Source of the DNA: an uncultured Collinsella sp.
Lineage (GTDB): Bacteria > Actinomycetota > Coriobacteriia > Coriobacteriales > Coriobacteriaceae
Direction: 5' to 3'
NCBI GenBank assembly: GCA_934630735.1
Contig: CAKTWK010000027.1
Span: 1 to 28,123 of the forward strand
Length of the DNA stretch: 28,123 bases
Part shown: positions 1 through 7,167 of the stretch, in pieces
Layout: the number at the start of each line of letters is the position of its first letter
How positions within the stretch are numbered: position 1 is the stretch's first letter
Made by a program: the position numbers and the translations under genes
Notes under the pieces: model-generated
Seen by the model: the letters and a program-made list of their open reading frames with translations, nothing else
Database searches by the model: none
Told to the model about the DNA's origin: nothing

Positions 1-10
1 GGGTATCGGA

Positions 11-50
11 TTCCCACATTCATCCGTACATGTACGGATGAATGTGGGAA
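11..50. repeat. 40-bp perfect palindrome
   Basis: Positions 11-30 are the exact reverse complement of 31-50, centred on TACA|TGTA. The element could form a 20-bp cruciform or RNA hairpin, but no T-run follows on either strand, so it is not a standard intrinsic terminator. A partial direct repeat of its inner arm (CGGATGAA) lies just downstream at 56-63. Function unknown; it belongs to a set of strong palindromes scattered between genes in this window. Confidence 0.9.
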
Positions 51-112
51 GTGTTCGGATGAAGTTGCCAATCAAGGTAGTGCATTTAAAGTGAGAAAAG
101 CCATCAGAACAC

Positions 113-141
113 TTGCGCGGATGTGCGATGTCCCGTATCAT
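113..141 (+). promoter_or_regulatory. Candidate promoter of the tRNA-Thr gene
   Basis: TTGCGC at 113-118 and TATCAT at 136-141 are separated by 17 bases and resemble a sigma-70-type -35/-10 pair. They would start transcription about 30 bases before the tRNA. The -10 matches the consensus at five of six positions, the -35 less well. Confidence 0.45.
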
Positions 142-180
142 AGACAGCCGTTGACGCTTCAGTTGCGTCACCACATGGCC

Positions 181-256
181 GCCAGCGTAGCTCAGTTGGT
201 AGAGCACCGCTCTCGTAAAGCGGGGGTCACCGGTTCGAGCCCGGTCGCTGGCTCCA
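181..256 (+). tRNA. tRNA-Thr (anticodon CGT)
   Basis: A complete cloverleaf can be folded. The acceptor arm pairs GCCAGCG with CGCTGGC. The D arm GCTCAGTTGGTAGAGC is standard. The anticodon arm CCGCT-CTCGTAA-AGCGG places CGT at positions 34-36, which reads the threonine codon ACG. The T arm ACCGG-TTCGAGC-CCGGT is canonical. The discriminator T is followed by an encoded CCA at 254-256. The length of 76 bases is normal, and a terminator follows directly. Confidence 0.97.
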
Positions 257-267
257 TTGCACAAGAT

Positions 268-290
268 AGCCGCCTTCGGGCGGCTTTTTT
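268..290 (+). terminator. Intrinsic terminator after tRNA-Thr
   Basis: A perfect 7-bp stem AGCCGCC/GGCGGCT closed by a TTCG tetraloop is followed by a run of T at 285-290. It begins 12 bases after the tRNA CCA end. Confidence 0.93.
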
Positions 291-721
291 GTTGCCGATT
301 TTGAGTGCGTGCGCGCCAATCCAAGCATCGCCACGTCAACAGCGGCCCACTCGGTGGACTTCGGGTTTAATGCTTAGGGGCGGGGATTTACCAAAGTGAA
401 ATTTTAATGAAAAGAAACCCAGCTGCAACAATTGCCATGGTGAGGGCTCGAATTGGCCATATAGATTTAAAATAGCCACGATACCTTCTCTTTTGCTGGA
501 ACGATATATCTATACAAGGTTGTGAGCGGAAAACAAAAATACGTCGATTGCTATCCGACAAACGGGTCTGGAATTGCATTCACCGGTATTTCGGGGCAGA
601 TTGATACACATGTACGAAAGGGAACCTATGTGGTGCGTTGGGTTGGAGCTGCTGCAGGCCCGATATGGATTGCGGTCTTGCGCCCCGATGTCCAAATAGG
701 TTTCTCTCTCTAGACGGGAAG
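291..721. other. AT-richer stretch without a firm gene
   Basis: This stretch is clearly poorer in G+C than its surroundings. It carries only short open frames on both strands. One, at 388-579 on the minus strand, would encode 63 residues ending in a hydrophobic segment (ALTMAIVAAGFLFIKISLW) and could be the tail of a decayed membrane protein. A plus-strand frame at 522-713 is listed separately. Its position next to a tRNA gene and its different composition fit old, degraded acquired DNA, but no integrase or attachment-site repeat is visible. Confidence 0.4.
522..713 (+). CDS. Small hypothetical protein (63 aa), doubtful
   Basis: A GTG-initiated frame of 63 codons that stops 14 bases before the next start, so the two could be cotranscribed. 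The predicted product contains a strand-rich stretch (GTYVVRWVGAAAGPIWIAVL). No family is recognised. The only possible ribosome binding site, AAGG, lies too close to the GTG to be convincing. It may be a real small protein, a fragment of an older gene or chance. Confidence 0.3.
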   Translation: MSGKQKYVDCYPTNGSGIAFTGISGQIDTHVRKGTYVVRWVGAAAGPIWIAVLRPDVQIGFSL

Positions 722-727
722 TTGCTC

Positions 728-1093
728 ATGGACGCCATATATGACGGGGATGACTGGGTCGATCATTATACTTGGCGCCTGGTCGGCTCGAACGACAATG
801 GGGATGTGGTGTTTGATGGACTATGTCCAAAGCATCTCCATCCTTTTGTCTCGTCGTTAATTGAGAGTTCCGCTCGTGTTGCCCCCTACAGCTCGGCATC
901 GCTTCATGATACGGACGTTTTGAAGACCATAAGGGAATCAATTGACGAGGGCACGATGAGCGGCCCGCTGTTTTCTCGGCTTGTGGGGCTAGATGAGATT
1001 GGCTCGAAACGACTGCTTGCGGGCGAAAAAGTGGAACTCACTTATCGGTCGATGATTTCAATCCTGCGGCTAGCCGATGTTCTTCGCAAATAA
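728..1093 (+). CDS. Hypothetical protein (121 aa)
   Basis: The ATG at 728 is chosen because GGGAAG sits six bases upstream; an in-frame start at 638 has no such site. The 121-residue product is acidic in its first half. It ends in a helical, basic segment containing GSKRLLAGEKVELTYR, which resembles the C-terminal helices of small DNA-binding or antitoxin-like proteins, but no family is recognised. It is the only clear gene in the AT-richer block after the tRNA and converges on the yhcH gene. The two are separated by a pair of strong hairpins. No signal peptide or membrane segment is seen. Codon use and composition differ from the metabolic genes that follow, hinting at acquired DNA. Confidence 0.6.
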   Translation: MDAIYDGDDWVDHYTWRLVGSNDNGDVVFDGLCPKHLHPFVSSLIESSARVAPYSSASLHDTDVLKTIRESIDEGTMSGPLFSRLVGLDEIGSKRLLAGEKVELTYRSMISILRLADVLRK

Positions 1094-1112
1094 ATGAGGC
1101 TTCCCTATTCAA

Positions 1113-1167
1113 AAACCGAAAACCCCGCCAAACGTGATTCCCCTAGGGAAAGCACGTTTGGCGGGGT
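1113..1167 (-). terminator. Intrinsic terminator of the kinase-yhcH transcript
   Basis: Arms at 1124-1137 and 1154-1167 pair perfectly over 14 bp (CCCCGCCAAACGTG). The 16-base loop is itself nearly palindromic (TTCCCCTAGGGAA). Read on the minus strand the stem is followed by TTTTCGGTTTTT, a good U-tract, so it should end the minus-strand transcript from yhcH. It lies between convergent genes and may also slow plus-strand transcription. Confidence 0.8.
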
Positions 1168-1169
1168 CC

Positions 1170-1201
1170 TGGCGTGATTTCCCTAGGGAAATCACGCCAG
1201 C
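1170..1201. repeat. 32-bp perfect palindrome between convergent genes
   Basis: Positions 1170-1185 are the exact reverse complement of 1186-1201. The centre TTTCCCTAGGGAAA is nearly the same as the loop of the adjacent hairpin at 1124-1167. It lies 27 bases past the yhcH stop codon. It has no U-tract of its own and may assist the neighbouring terminator. Confidence 0.88.
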
Positions 1202-1228
1202 AGACGAACAGCTCAGCCGAGCAGCTCG

Positions 1229-1702
1229 CTACTCCTCCCAGTAAGCATCAGCAAGCAACTTAAAGCAGATCTTCTTGACCGGCTGTGCGCCATCGCCCGG
1301 GAACTCGAGCGTGGGCATGTGAGGCTCACCGGCAACGAACAGCGCGAACTTGTCGTCGGCAAGATCGCCGGCGATCGAAGCGTCGGAATCGACCAAATCG
1401 TAGTCGTCCTTCTCGTCAAACTCCTGGACCAGCGTCAGGCTACCCGTAGCGACCTTAAAGGCCTCGCGACCCTCGACGTCAATCTGCAGGTCGTGATAGC
1501 GCTGATGCGTCTCATAGTGAGCCTCGTCCTCGGGACGCGTCGTGGGAGCCATGACGTTCGCAAAGACCTTGTCGCCCAGAATCGGATGGCTGCCGACCTC
1601 GAGCTCCGCCGGGTCGTTCTCCTCGAGCCAGTCGATCAGCACGTCGAGGCCCTTGAGCATTCCGCGGTATTCCTCGATATCGCCCAGTGCACCGTAAATC
1701 AT
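1229..1702 (-). CDS. YhcH/YjgK/YiaL (EbgC-like) family protein
   Basis: The 157-residue product has the usual length of this family of single-domain cupin-like proteins, known from sialate, hexosamine and ebg operons and proposed to act on sugar anomers or sugar-acid intermediates. Diagnostic features are the start MIYGALGDIEEYRG, the metal-binding-type motif ETHQRYHDLQ near the middle, and EPHMP near the end. The ATG at 1702 is preceded by GAGGGG six bases away. It is the last gene of the minus-strand set lacX-lacC-yhcH and probably has an accessory part in amino-sugar or galactose handling; its exact reaction is not known. About 200 bases, including a nagA remnant, separate it from the kinase gene. 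Confidence 0.88.
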   Translation of the reverse strand: MIYGALGDIEEYRGMLKGLDVLIDWLEENDPAELEVGSHPILGDKVFANVMAPTTRPEDEAHYETHQRYHDLQIDVEGREAFKVATGSLTLVQEFDEKDDYDLVDSDASIAGDLADDKFALFVAGEPHMPTLEFPGDGAQPVKKICFKLLADAYWEE

Positions 1703-1734
1703 CTAAATCCCCTCTCGGATCGTTTCTTTGGCGG

Positions 1735-1860
1735 CTACTCGGCAAACACGTTACCGACGCTGTTGCCACCCACATACGTCTCGACCAGGCTAAGGTCGGG
1801 ATTGAACACGACAAAGTCGGCGTCGCGCCCCGGCATAATGCTACCGCACTTGTCATCGGC
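1735..1860 (-). pseudogene. Remnant of the 3' end of a second nagA
   Basis: Translated on the minus strand this stretch reads DKCGSIMPGRDADFVVF, then about 22 more residues ending GNVFAE and a TAG stop at 1735-1737. It aligns without gaps to the last 39 residues of the intact nagA at 4600-5769, with 32 of 39 identical by eye. Upstream of DDK the similarity ends and the kinase stop codon is only about 50 bases away, so there is no start and no catalytic part. It is what remains of a deleted nagA paralogue, or the scar of a rearrangement. It is non-functional as a deacetylase. Confidence 0.85.
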
Positions 1861-1906
1861 TCTAACCACAAGCAAGCAACCGATGCCGGGGCCGACGCCC
1901 AAGCTC

Positions 1907-2842
1907 TTACAGCTCGGTTACGACAACGCCATTGTAGACCTCGTCCCAACGATCCATAACCAAGTGGCCAGTCATGGGATCCATGGCGTTGAGCTTGCCG
2001 CAGGTGTTGGCGGTACGCAGTACCGTCTCGTCATCCGCGCCAGCAGCAATCGCATGTGCGAAGCCGGCGATAGTGGAGTCGCCAGAACCCGTAGCGTTAA
2101 CGGCAGGAATATCGGGAGTCTTGGCGCGGAACGCACGGCCGTTATGGAAGCCCACGGAACCGGCGGCACCCATGGAAACGACGACCCAGGGGATATCGGA
2201 GAAGCGGGCATCAGAGGCGAGCGCGGCGCGGAGCTCGTCCACATCGTCGGTGGTAAAGCTCGTGCCCAGAAGGCCGTTGATCTCGGTCAGGTTAGGCTTA
2301 ACCAGCTCGGGCTTAACTTCGGACTTAAGGGCGGCCTCAAGCGAAGCACCCGAGGTATCGAGCAGCACCTTGGCGCCGGCGTTCTCGGCAATGCCCGTGA
2401 TCTTGGCGTAGTAGTCCGCCTCGACGCCGCGGGGCAGCGAACCCGAGATGGTGACGACGTCGGCCTTGCCCGCAAGCTCGGTAAACTTGGCGGTAAAGGC
2501 ATCGAGCTCCTCGGGAGCAATCGTCGGGCCGCTCTCGAGCAGCTCGGTCTGGTTGCCGGCGTGAAGGATGTTGAGGCAAATACGAGTCTCGCCCTTGATG
2601 GGTACAAAATCATTCTTAATGCCGTTGGCATCCATGAGCTCGGCCATGTAGGCGCCCATGTGGCCGCCGAGCAGACCGGTTGCCACAACGTCGTCGCCCA
2701 GCTGACCCAGGACGCGGGCCACGTTAAGGCCCTTGCCGCCGGCGGTCTTTTCGGGCGTCACGCGGTTGACGTCGTCGATAATGAGCTCATCGAGCTGATA
2801 GCGCGTATCGACAGACGGGTTCATCGTAACGGTGAGGATCAT
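1907..2842 (-). CDS. lacC: Tagatose-6-phosphate kinase (PfkB/ribokinase family)
   Basis: An ATP-dependent sugar-phosphate kinase of the LacC/FruK branch, predicted to turn tagatose-6-phosphate into tagatose-1,6-bisphosphate in the cytoplasm. The 311-residue length is typical. The start MILTVTMNPSVD is characteristic of the branch. The glycine-rich substrate motif AGGKGLN lies at residues 34-40. The ATP/anion-hole motif NATGSGDSTIAG at 249-260 holds the catalytic Asp255. AAGGAG stands six bases before the ATG. The family also contains 1-phosphofructokinases. The tagatose assignment rests on the neighbouring agaS, nagA and lacX-like genes, since the AgaS product is tagatose-6-phosphate. The aldolase needed next is not in the window. 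Confidence 0.85.
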   Translation of the reverse strand: MILTVTMNPSVDTRYQLDELIIDDVNRVTPEKTAGGKGLNVARVLGQLGDDVVATGLLGGHMGAYMAELMDANGIKNDFVPIKGETRICLNILHAGNQTELLESGPTIAPEELDAFTAKFTELAGKADVVTISGSLPRGVEADYYAKITGIAENAGAKVLLDTSGASLEAALKSEVKPELVKPNLTEINGLLGTSFTTDDVDELRAALASDARFSDIPWVVVSMGAAGSVGFHNGRAFRAKTPDIPAVNATGSGDSTIAGFAHAIAAGADDETVLRTANTCGKLNAMDPMTGHLVMDRWDEVYNGVVVTEL

Positions 2843-2901
2843 TTTTAGCTCCTTATCTCGCAGGCTCCTTGTGCCTCGCGATACGAGTCGACAAAACGGA
2901 A

Positions 2902-3783
2902 TTACAGAATCTCAATCGTGAACGAGCGAACGACGGTCTCCTTAGGCTTGGCGACAAGGCAGCCGCGCTTGTGCTCAAGCACGTCATCCTCATCGGAACA
3001 GGTCGAAAGGCCGCCCCAAGGCTCAACTGCCACAAAATCGCCCTCGGGCTTACTCCACACGATGAGGTATGGAAAGCCCTCAAAGCTCAGGCGAACGCCC
3101 TTGTCCTCACCCTTTTTGGAAAGCGTGACCTGGCGGCTCTCGAGCACGTCAAAGATGGTCTCCGCAAAATCGAAGAGCTCGTGCGAGTGGGGCAGCGTCT
3201 TTCCCACCATGGGGTTCTTGGAGCGGTTTGCCACGTCAATCAATCCAGTCGAGGGAACGGCGGTGCAGAGCTCCGCAGCCTCGTCTTTCTCAAAGCGCAG
3301 CTCGTAGTCCGTATAGGCCTCGCCCTCATCGAGCGGACACCTGAAGCCGGGATGACCGCCGATAAAGAACGGCATGTCCTCGGTTCCCTCGTTGGTCACC
3401 TCATAGGAGACTCGCACGGCGCTGTCCTCGAGCGTATAACGGGCGACGAGCCTAAACGGATACGGATAATCGCTCAGCAGCGCGGCGTTATCCTCCGAAG
3501 CCAGGCACATAGCCAACTCGTTCTCGCCTTGGCTCAGCAGCTTCCACTCCTGCTTGCGCGCAAAGCCGTGGCGAGCGAGCTTTACATGATGCCCGGCAAA
3601 CGTCATGGCGCTGTTGTCGCGCAAGCCTCCGCAAATCGGGAAGCAAATCGGTGCCTGGCCGGACCACACGGTGGGATCACCCTGCCACAGATACTCGCGA
3701 CCGTCGGCCTCAATCGAGGTAAACGAGCCGCCGGCCGTAGACACCTTAATAGAAATCGAATCGTTGGAGAGAGCGTATTCCAT
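2902..3783 (-). CDS. Aldose 1-epimerase family protein (LacX-like)
   Basis: A 293-residue galactose-mutarotase-fold protein most like LacX of Gram-positive lactose/tagatose operons. Such proteins interconvert anomers of hexoses or hexose phosphates. Family signatures are LWQGDPTVWSGQAPICFPI near residue 40, HGFAR near residue 75, GGHPGFRCPL in the middle, and EPWGG near the end. The His and Glu of these motifs are the expected catalytic and sugar-binding residues. The ATG at 3783 is chosen over an upstream in-frame start at 3918 because AAAGGA lies about eight bases upstream and homology begins here. It is the first gene of the lacX-lacC-yhcH set and is divergent from the flavodoxin gene. Substrate is not determined by sequence alone. 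Confidence 0.85.
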   Translation of the reverse strand: MEYALSNDSISIKVSTAGGSFTSIEADGREYLWQGDPTVWSGQAPICFPICGGLRDNSAMTFAGHHVKLARHGFARKQEWKLLSQGENELAMCLASEDNAALLSDYPYPFRLVARYTLEDSAVRVSYEVTNEGTEDMPFFIGGHPGFRCPLDEGEAYTDYELRFEKDEAAELCTAVPSTGLIDVANRSKNPMVGKTLPHSHELFDFAETIFDVLESRQVTLSKKGEDKGVRLSFEGFPYLIVWSKPEGDFVAVEPWGGLSTCSDEDDVLEHKRGCLVAKPKETVVRSFTIEIL

Positions 3784-3939
3784 TGCCCATCCTTTCGAAC
3801 AACTGCTTTTTGCTCGCAAGTACCCGTCTCGGCCCTGACCAAAGGACAAACCCGCACGTTCATCGATGTGTCCGGTATCCCAGCCATGCAACGGGGTACC
3901 ATATAGACATTGATGCAATTACAGCTGAAAGGCGTTCTT

Positions 3940-4524
3940 ATGCGAACCATCATCCTCTATGCCTCACGCCACCACGGCAATACGAAAAAGCTCGTGGACG
4001 CCATCGTTGAGGCGCACCCCGAAATCGATACCCTCGACGTCAAGGCGCTCGGTAAAAACGAGTACCCCGACCTGCACGAATACCATCTGATCGGTGTCGC
4101 CACGGGCATTTATTACTCCGAGATCGACAAAGATATGGCGCGCGTGCTCACTAACGTGCTGCAGCCGCAGGACAAGGTGTTTGGGCTTATGACCTACGGT
4201 GGCAAAAACAAGTGGTACGGCAAGGATATCGATGGCATCTGCCGCATGAGGCAGGCCATCTTTATGGGTGTCTACGGCTGCCCCGGCTTTGATACGTGGG
4301 GGCCGTTCAAACTCACCGGCGGTGTCCAAAAGGGACACCCGACCGCTGAGGAAATTAAAGGCGCCGTCGACTTCTTCGACAAGATCGAAGACGAGTATGG
4401 CGACATCATCGTCGAAGAGTACGCCAAGCGCGAGAAGCGTCTAGCCTATGAAAAGGAGCATCCTGCAGGAGGCTTGGTGGCCGGCGTTAAGCGCACGGCA
4501 AAGAAAATCGCTAACAAGCTGTAA
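3940..4524 (+). CDS. Flavodoxin family protein
   Basis: A 194-residue cytoplasmic flavodoxin-fold protein. Residues 1-20 form the first beta strand and the FMN phosphate loop, ILYASRHHGNTKKLVDAI, matching the T/S-x-x-G-N-T pattern. YGGKNKWYGKD near residue 90 is the expected second flavin-contacting loop. The C-terminal 40 residues are charged and helical (EEYAKREKRLAYEKEH) and extend beyond the core fold. The ATG at 3940, preceded by GAAAGG, is preferred over a TTG ten codons upstream. It is alone on the plus strand between sugar genes and ends in its own terminator. Likely role is electron transfer or quinone/flavin redox; no partner is visible nearby. Confidence 0.85.
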   Translation: MRTIILYASRHHGNTKKLVDAIVEAHPEIDTLDVKALGKNEYPDLHEYHLIGVATGIYYSEIDKDMARVLTNVLQPQDKVFGLMTYGGKNKWYGKDIDGICRMRQAIFMGVYGCPGFDTWGPFKLTGGVQKGHPTAEEIKGAVDFFDKIEDEYGDIIVEEYAKREKRLAYEKEHPAGGLVAGVKRTAKKIANKL

Positions 4525-4555
4525 CTGTTAAGGTGCTTTTGAGCGTTTAACCCAT

Positions 4556-4593
4556 ACGGCGGGTCCGAGCAGATTTGGGCCCGCCGTCTTTTT
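4556..4593 (+). terminator. Intrinsic terminator of the flavodoxin gene
   Basis: Stem ACGGCGGG (4556-4563) pairs with CCCGCCGT (4580-4587), followed by CTTTTT. It lies between the convergent flavodoxin and nagA genes. There is no U-tract in the minus direction. Confidence 0.85.
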
Positions 4594-4599
4594 GTATCG

Positions 4600-5769
4600 T
4601 TACTCGGTAAAGGCGTTGCCGACGCTCTGGCCGCCAACATACGTCTCGACGAGGGTGAGCTCGTGGTCGAACACGACAAAGTCGGCGTCACGGCCCGGCA
4701 TGATGCTGCCGCACTTGTCCTCGATGTGCGCGGAGCGTGCCGGCACCTCGGTTGCCATGCGAATGGCGATATCGGCGCTGGCGATGCCCCAGTCGACGAT
4801 GTTCTTGACGCCCTGGGCAAGCGTGAGCACCGAGCCGGCAATGCTCTTGCCGTCGGCGAGCCAGCACAGGTTGTCCTTCATGATGACGTCCATGCCACCA
4901 CTAGTGTAGCTGCCCTCGGGCATGCCGCCGCAACCCAGGCAGTCGGTGATGAGCACCGTGTGCTGCCAGCCCTTTGCCTGCAGCAGCGCCTTGATGGCGG
5001 CAGGGTTTACGTGCTTGCCGTCACAGATGATCTCGGCGTAGGTCTCGGGCGTGGACATGGCAGCACCCACGACACCGGGCTCGCGGTGATGCAACCCGCG
5101 CTGACCGTTATAGGTATGCGTAAAGCAGCTGGCACCGGCGTTGATGGCGGCAATGCACTCATCGTAGGTGGCGTCGGAGTGACCGATGCTGGTCACCACA
5201 CCCTTGGCGTTCAGAGCAGCCGCATAAGCAGCGGCACCGTCGCGCTCGGCCGCCATGGCGCTCTTAACGATGCGACCACCCGCAGCCTCCTGCCACTGGT
5301 CGAAGACCTCCTCGGAGGGATCGATCAGATAAGCGGGGTTCTGCGCGCCCACGTGCTTCATGGTAAAGAAGGGACCCTCCAGGTAGATACCCTGAATGCG
5401 AGCGCCGCAGAAGTCGGGGCCGCGACCCTCGTCCGCCTGAGCGATAGCGGCGCAGGCGTCCTTGATCTGCTCGACGCCATCGGTGAACGTCGTGGGCAGC
5501 CAGCTGGTGGTACCACGACGGGCGAGCTCGGTCGAGCTGATATCGATGCCCTCGGGATCGTTATCGGTAGTCGAGTGGTTATAGAAGCCATGGATGTGGG
5601 TGTCGACCATACCCGGCGCGATCCACGATCCCGTGTAGTCCTTAATCTCGCAAGAGGGCTCGTCGGCCTGCCAGGCGCCAAAGATGCCATCCTCGACCAT
5701 AAGATAGCCGCCCAGTTGCGGGCCTGCCGGCAAGAAGAACTTGTCAGCCTTAATTGCGTACGTGCTCAT
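4600..5769 (-). CDS. nagA: N-acetylglucosamine/galactosamine-6-phosphate deacetylase
   Basis: An amidohydrolase-superfamily enzyme that removes acetate from N-acetyl-hexosamine-6-phosphate in the cytoplasm. The 389-residue length is typical. Metal and catalytic residues are present: HIHG (His58, His60), EGPF (Glu131), GHSDA (His197), FTHTYNGQRGLHHREPG (His218), and the catalytic aspartate in ITD at 276. The ATG at 5769 is chosen because GAGGAG is spaced five bases from it; a GTG two codons earlier overlaps that site. Next to agaS and a PTS operon it most likely serves GalNAc-6-phosphate (AgaA role), although a GlcNAc-6-phosphate role is possible. A decayed copy of its 3' end sits at 1735-1860. 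Confidence 0.9.
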   Translation of the reverse strand: MSTYAIKADKFFLPAGPQLGGYLMVEDGIFGAWQADEPSCEIKDYTGSWIAPGMVDTHIHGFYNHSTTDNDPEGIDISSTELARRGTTSWLPTTFTDGVEQIKDACAAIAQADEGRGPDFCGARIQGIYLEGPFFTMKHVGAQNPAYLIDPSEEVFDQWQEAAGGRIVKSAMAAERDGAAAYAAALNAKGVVTSIGHSDATYDECIAAINAGASCFTHTYNGQRGLHHREPGVVGAAMSTPETYAEIICDGKHVNPAAIKALLQAKGWQHTVLITDCLGCGGMPEGSYTSGGMDVIMKDNLCWLADGKSIAGSVLTLAQGVKNIVDWGIASADIAIRMATEVPARSAHIEDKCGSIMPGRDADFVVFDHELTLVETYVGGQSVGNAFTE

Positions 5770-5808
5770 ATGCACTCCTCGCTTCTAAAGCAGTTGACTG
5801 TGGTGATG

Positions 5809-5814
5809 CTTATA
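5809..5814 (-). promoter_or_regulatory. Candidate -10 element of nagA
   Basis: On the minus strand TATAAG lies 40 bases before the nagA start, just after the agaS terminator. The -35 region is T-rich and poor. It suggests nagA can be transcribed separately from agaS. Confidence 0.35.
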
Positions 5815-5831
5815 CCCAGTTCACGTAAAAC

Positions 5832-5868
5832 AAAAAGCGCCCGCCCGCCGTTATGAGCGGACGGGCGC
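5832..5868 (-). terminator. Intrinsic terminator of agaS
   Basis: A GC-rich stem between 5837 and 5868 (GCGCCCG arms with one mismatch) is followed on the minus strand by five T's. It lies 19 bases after the agaS stop. Confidence 0.85.
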
Positions 5869-5886
5869 CCTTACAGGGGGACGCGA

Positions 5887-7053
5887 TTAAGCGGTGAAGG
5901 GGTGAATCGTCACGCCCTTGACCACGCGGTTGACCGTGCCGGTGGGGCTCGGCGTATCGGGCGTGTTGCCCACGCGCACGGAGTTGAGCAGGCTGATTGC
6001 CTGGGCAAACATCACGAACGGCAGAGCAAGGTAGCCCTCGGGAAGCGCCTCGTAGCCCTTAAAGGTGAAGGACTCGCCCTCGTAGATAGTAGCGCCATCC
6101 TGCTGAACGGCAACGGTGTGCTGAGCAATATCGTCGCCACCGATCTCGTTGAGGATGTCGATGTCGTACTGACGGGTGTAGGCGTCGTTGTTGACGAACA
6201 CGAAGACGAGCGTCTTATCATCGACGAAGGACTTAGGTCCGTGACGATAGCCCATGGAGGTATCGTAGGAAGTAGCAACCAGACCGTGAGCGAGCTCGAG
6301 GATCTTGAGCTGGCTCTCCTGGGCAAGGCCACCGAAGGAGCCAGAACCCAAGTAGGTCACGCGGTTGAAGTCGCCAGCCAGGTAATCGGCGATCTCAGGC
6401 TCACGGGAGATGACCTCCTCGCCCATCTTGGCGATGGTCTCGACCCACTCGGCCTTCTGCTCGTCAGAGGCAGTGTCGAAAATAAGGGTAGAGAGCAGGG
6501 TCATGCAGGTGTAGGAACCAGTCATGGCGAAGCCCTTGTCGTTGGCGCGCGGGATGAGCAGCGTCAGCGCATTGGGGTCATCAGCAGACTCGACGGCGAG
6601 CTTGCCCTCGGGAGCGCAGGTGATGTTGAGGAACTTGACGTTGTGGACGAGCTCCTTGGCAACGGCAACGGCGGCAAGGCTCTCGGGGCTATTGCCAGAG
6701 CGGGCAAAGGAAACCACGAGCGTGGGATCCTCGGCGCGCAGGAAGTCGCGCGGGGCGCTCACGATATCGGTCGTGGCGATGGGCTTAAAGTCGTAGAGAT
6801 CAGTGTTGCCAGCGTGACGCAGGTACGGGGCGCAGGTATCGCCAACATAGTCGGACGTACCGGCACCGGTGAAGACAACGGACAGACGGCCCTCGCCCAT
6901 AGCGCGAGCCTCGGCCAGAAAGGCCTCGATGGCCTCCTTGTTCTCGCGATAGATGTTGAGCGTATCACGCCAAAGCTCGGGCTGCTGAGCAATCTCGGCC
7001 GTGGTGATCTGGGCGCCGAGCTCGGTGAGCTCCTCGACACTCTTCTCGAACAT
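5887..7053 (-). CDS. agaS: AgaS-type SIS-domain isomerase/deaminase
   Basis: A 388-residue protein with two SIS (sugar isomerase) domains, closely matching AgaS. This enzyme deaminates and isomerises galactosamine-6-phosphate to tagatose-6-phosphate in the GalNAc/galactosamine pathway. Recognisable motifs are GAGTSDYVGD at 63-72 and SFARSGNSPES at 115-125 for phosphosugar binding, and RHGPKSF at 270-276, a hallmark of the AgaS/GlmS-related family. It lies downstream of the GntR regulator on the same strand and has its own promoter region with an operator-like site, then a terminator. Together with nagA, the LacC-like kinase and the PTS it defines the locus as an Aga-type pathway rather than a simple GlcNAc pathway. 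Confidence 0.93.
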   Translation of the reverse strand: MFEKSVEELTELGAQITTAEIAQQPELWRDTLNIYRENKEAIEAFLAEARAMGEGRLSVVFTGAGTSDYVGDTCAPYLRHAGNTDLYDFKPIATTDIVSAPRDFLRAEDPTLVVSFARSGNSPESLAAVAVAKELVHNVKFLNITCAPEGKLAVESADDPNALTLLIPRANDKGFAMTGSYTCMTLLSTLIFDTASDEQKAEWVETIAKMGEEVISREPEIADYLAGDFNRVTYLGSGSFGGLAQESQLKILELAHGLVATSYDTSMGYRHGPKSFVDDKTLVFVFVNNDAYTRQYDIDILNEIGGDDIAQHTVAVQQDGATIYEGESFTFKGYEALPEGYLALPFVMFAQAISLLNSVRVGNTPDTPSPTGTVNRVVKGVTIHPFTA

Positions 7054-7092
7054 TTCTAATACCTCTCTCTAGAAGTAATCCTCTGACGTGCA

Positions 7093-7098
7093 ATTATA
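7093..7098 (-). promoter_or_regulatory. -10 element of agaS
   Basis: Minus-strand TATAAT, a perfect -10, stands 40 bases before the agaS ATG. The position expected for the -35 falls at the edge of the operator-like palindrome at 7115-7128, so a repressor bound there would block RNA polymerase. Confidence 0.55.
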
Positions 7099-7114
7099 CA
7101 CTTCGGTTGGTTAT

Positions 7115-7128
7115 CTGGTAGTAACCAG
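7115..7128. promoter_or_regulatory. Operator-like palindrome before agaS
   Basis: CTGGT-AGTA-ACCAG is a perfect 5-bp inverted repeat with a 4-base spacer, a layout usual for GntR/HutC-type dimers. The same sequence with one change recurs before the PTS operon at 11406-11419. The regulator encoded next door is the obvious candidate to bind both. Confidence 0.65.
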
Positions 7129-7167
7129 TTAAATACAGAGAATCATCATATGGAAACGGTGCGAACA

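Noticed and set aside
1907..2842. 1-phosphofructokinase as the identity of the kinase
   Set aside because: Sequence alone allows it, but no fructose PTS is adjacent, whereas agaS, nagA and a LacX-like gene are. The tagatose-6-phosphate kinase call was preferred.
1319..2848. 509-codon plus-strand open frame
   Set aside because: It is antisense to yhcH and the LacC-like kinase, both of which have clear family motifs. In GC-rich DNA the opposite frame stays open; it has no ribosome binding site or recognisable domain.
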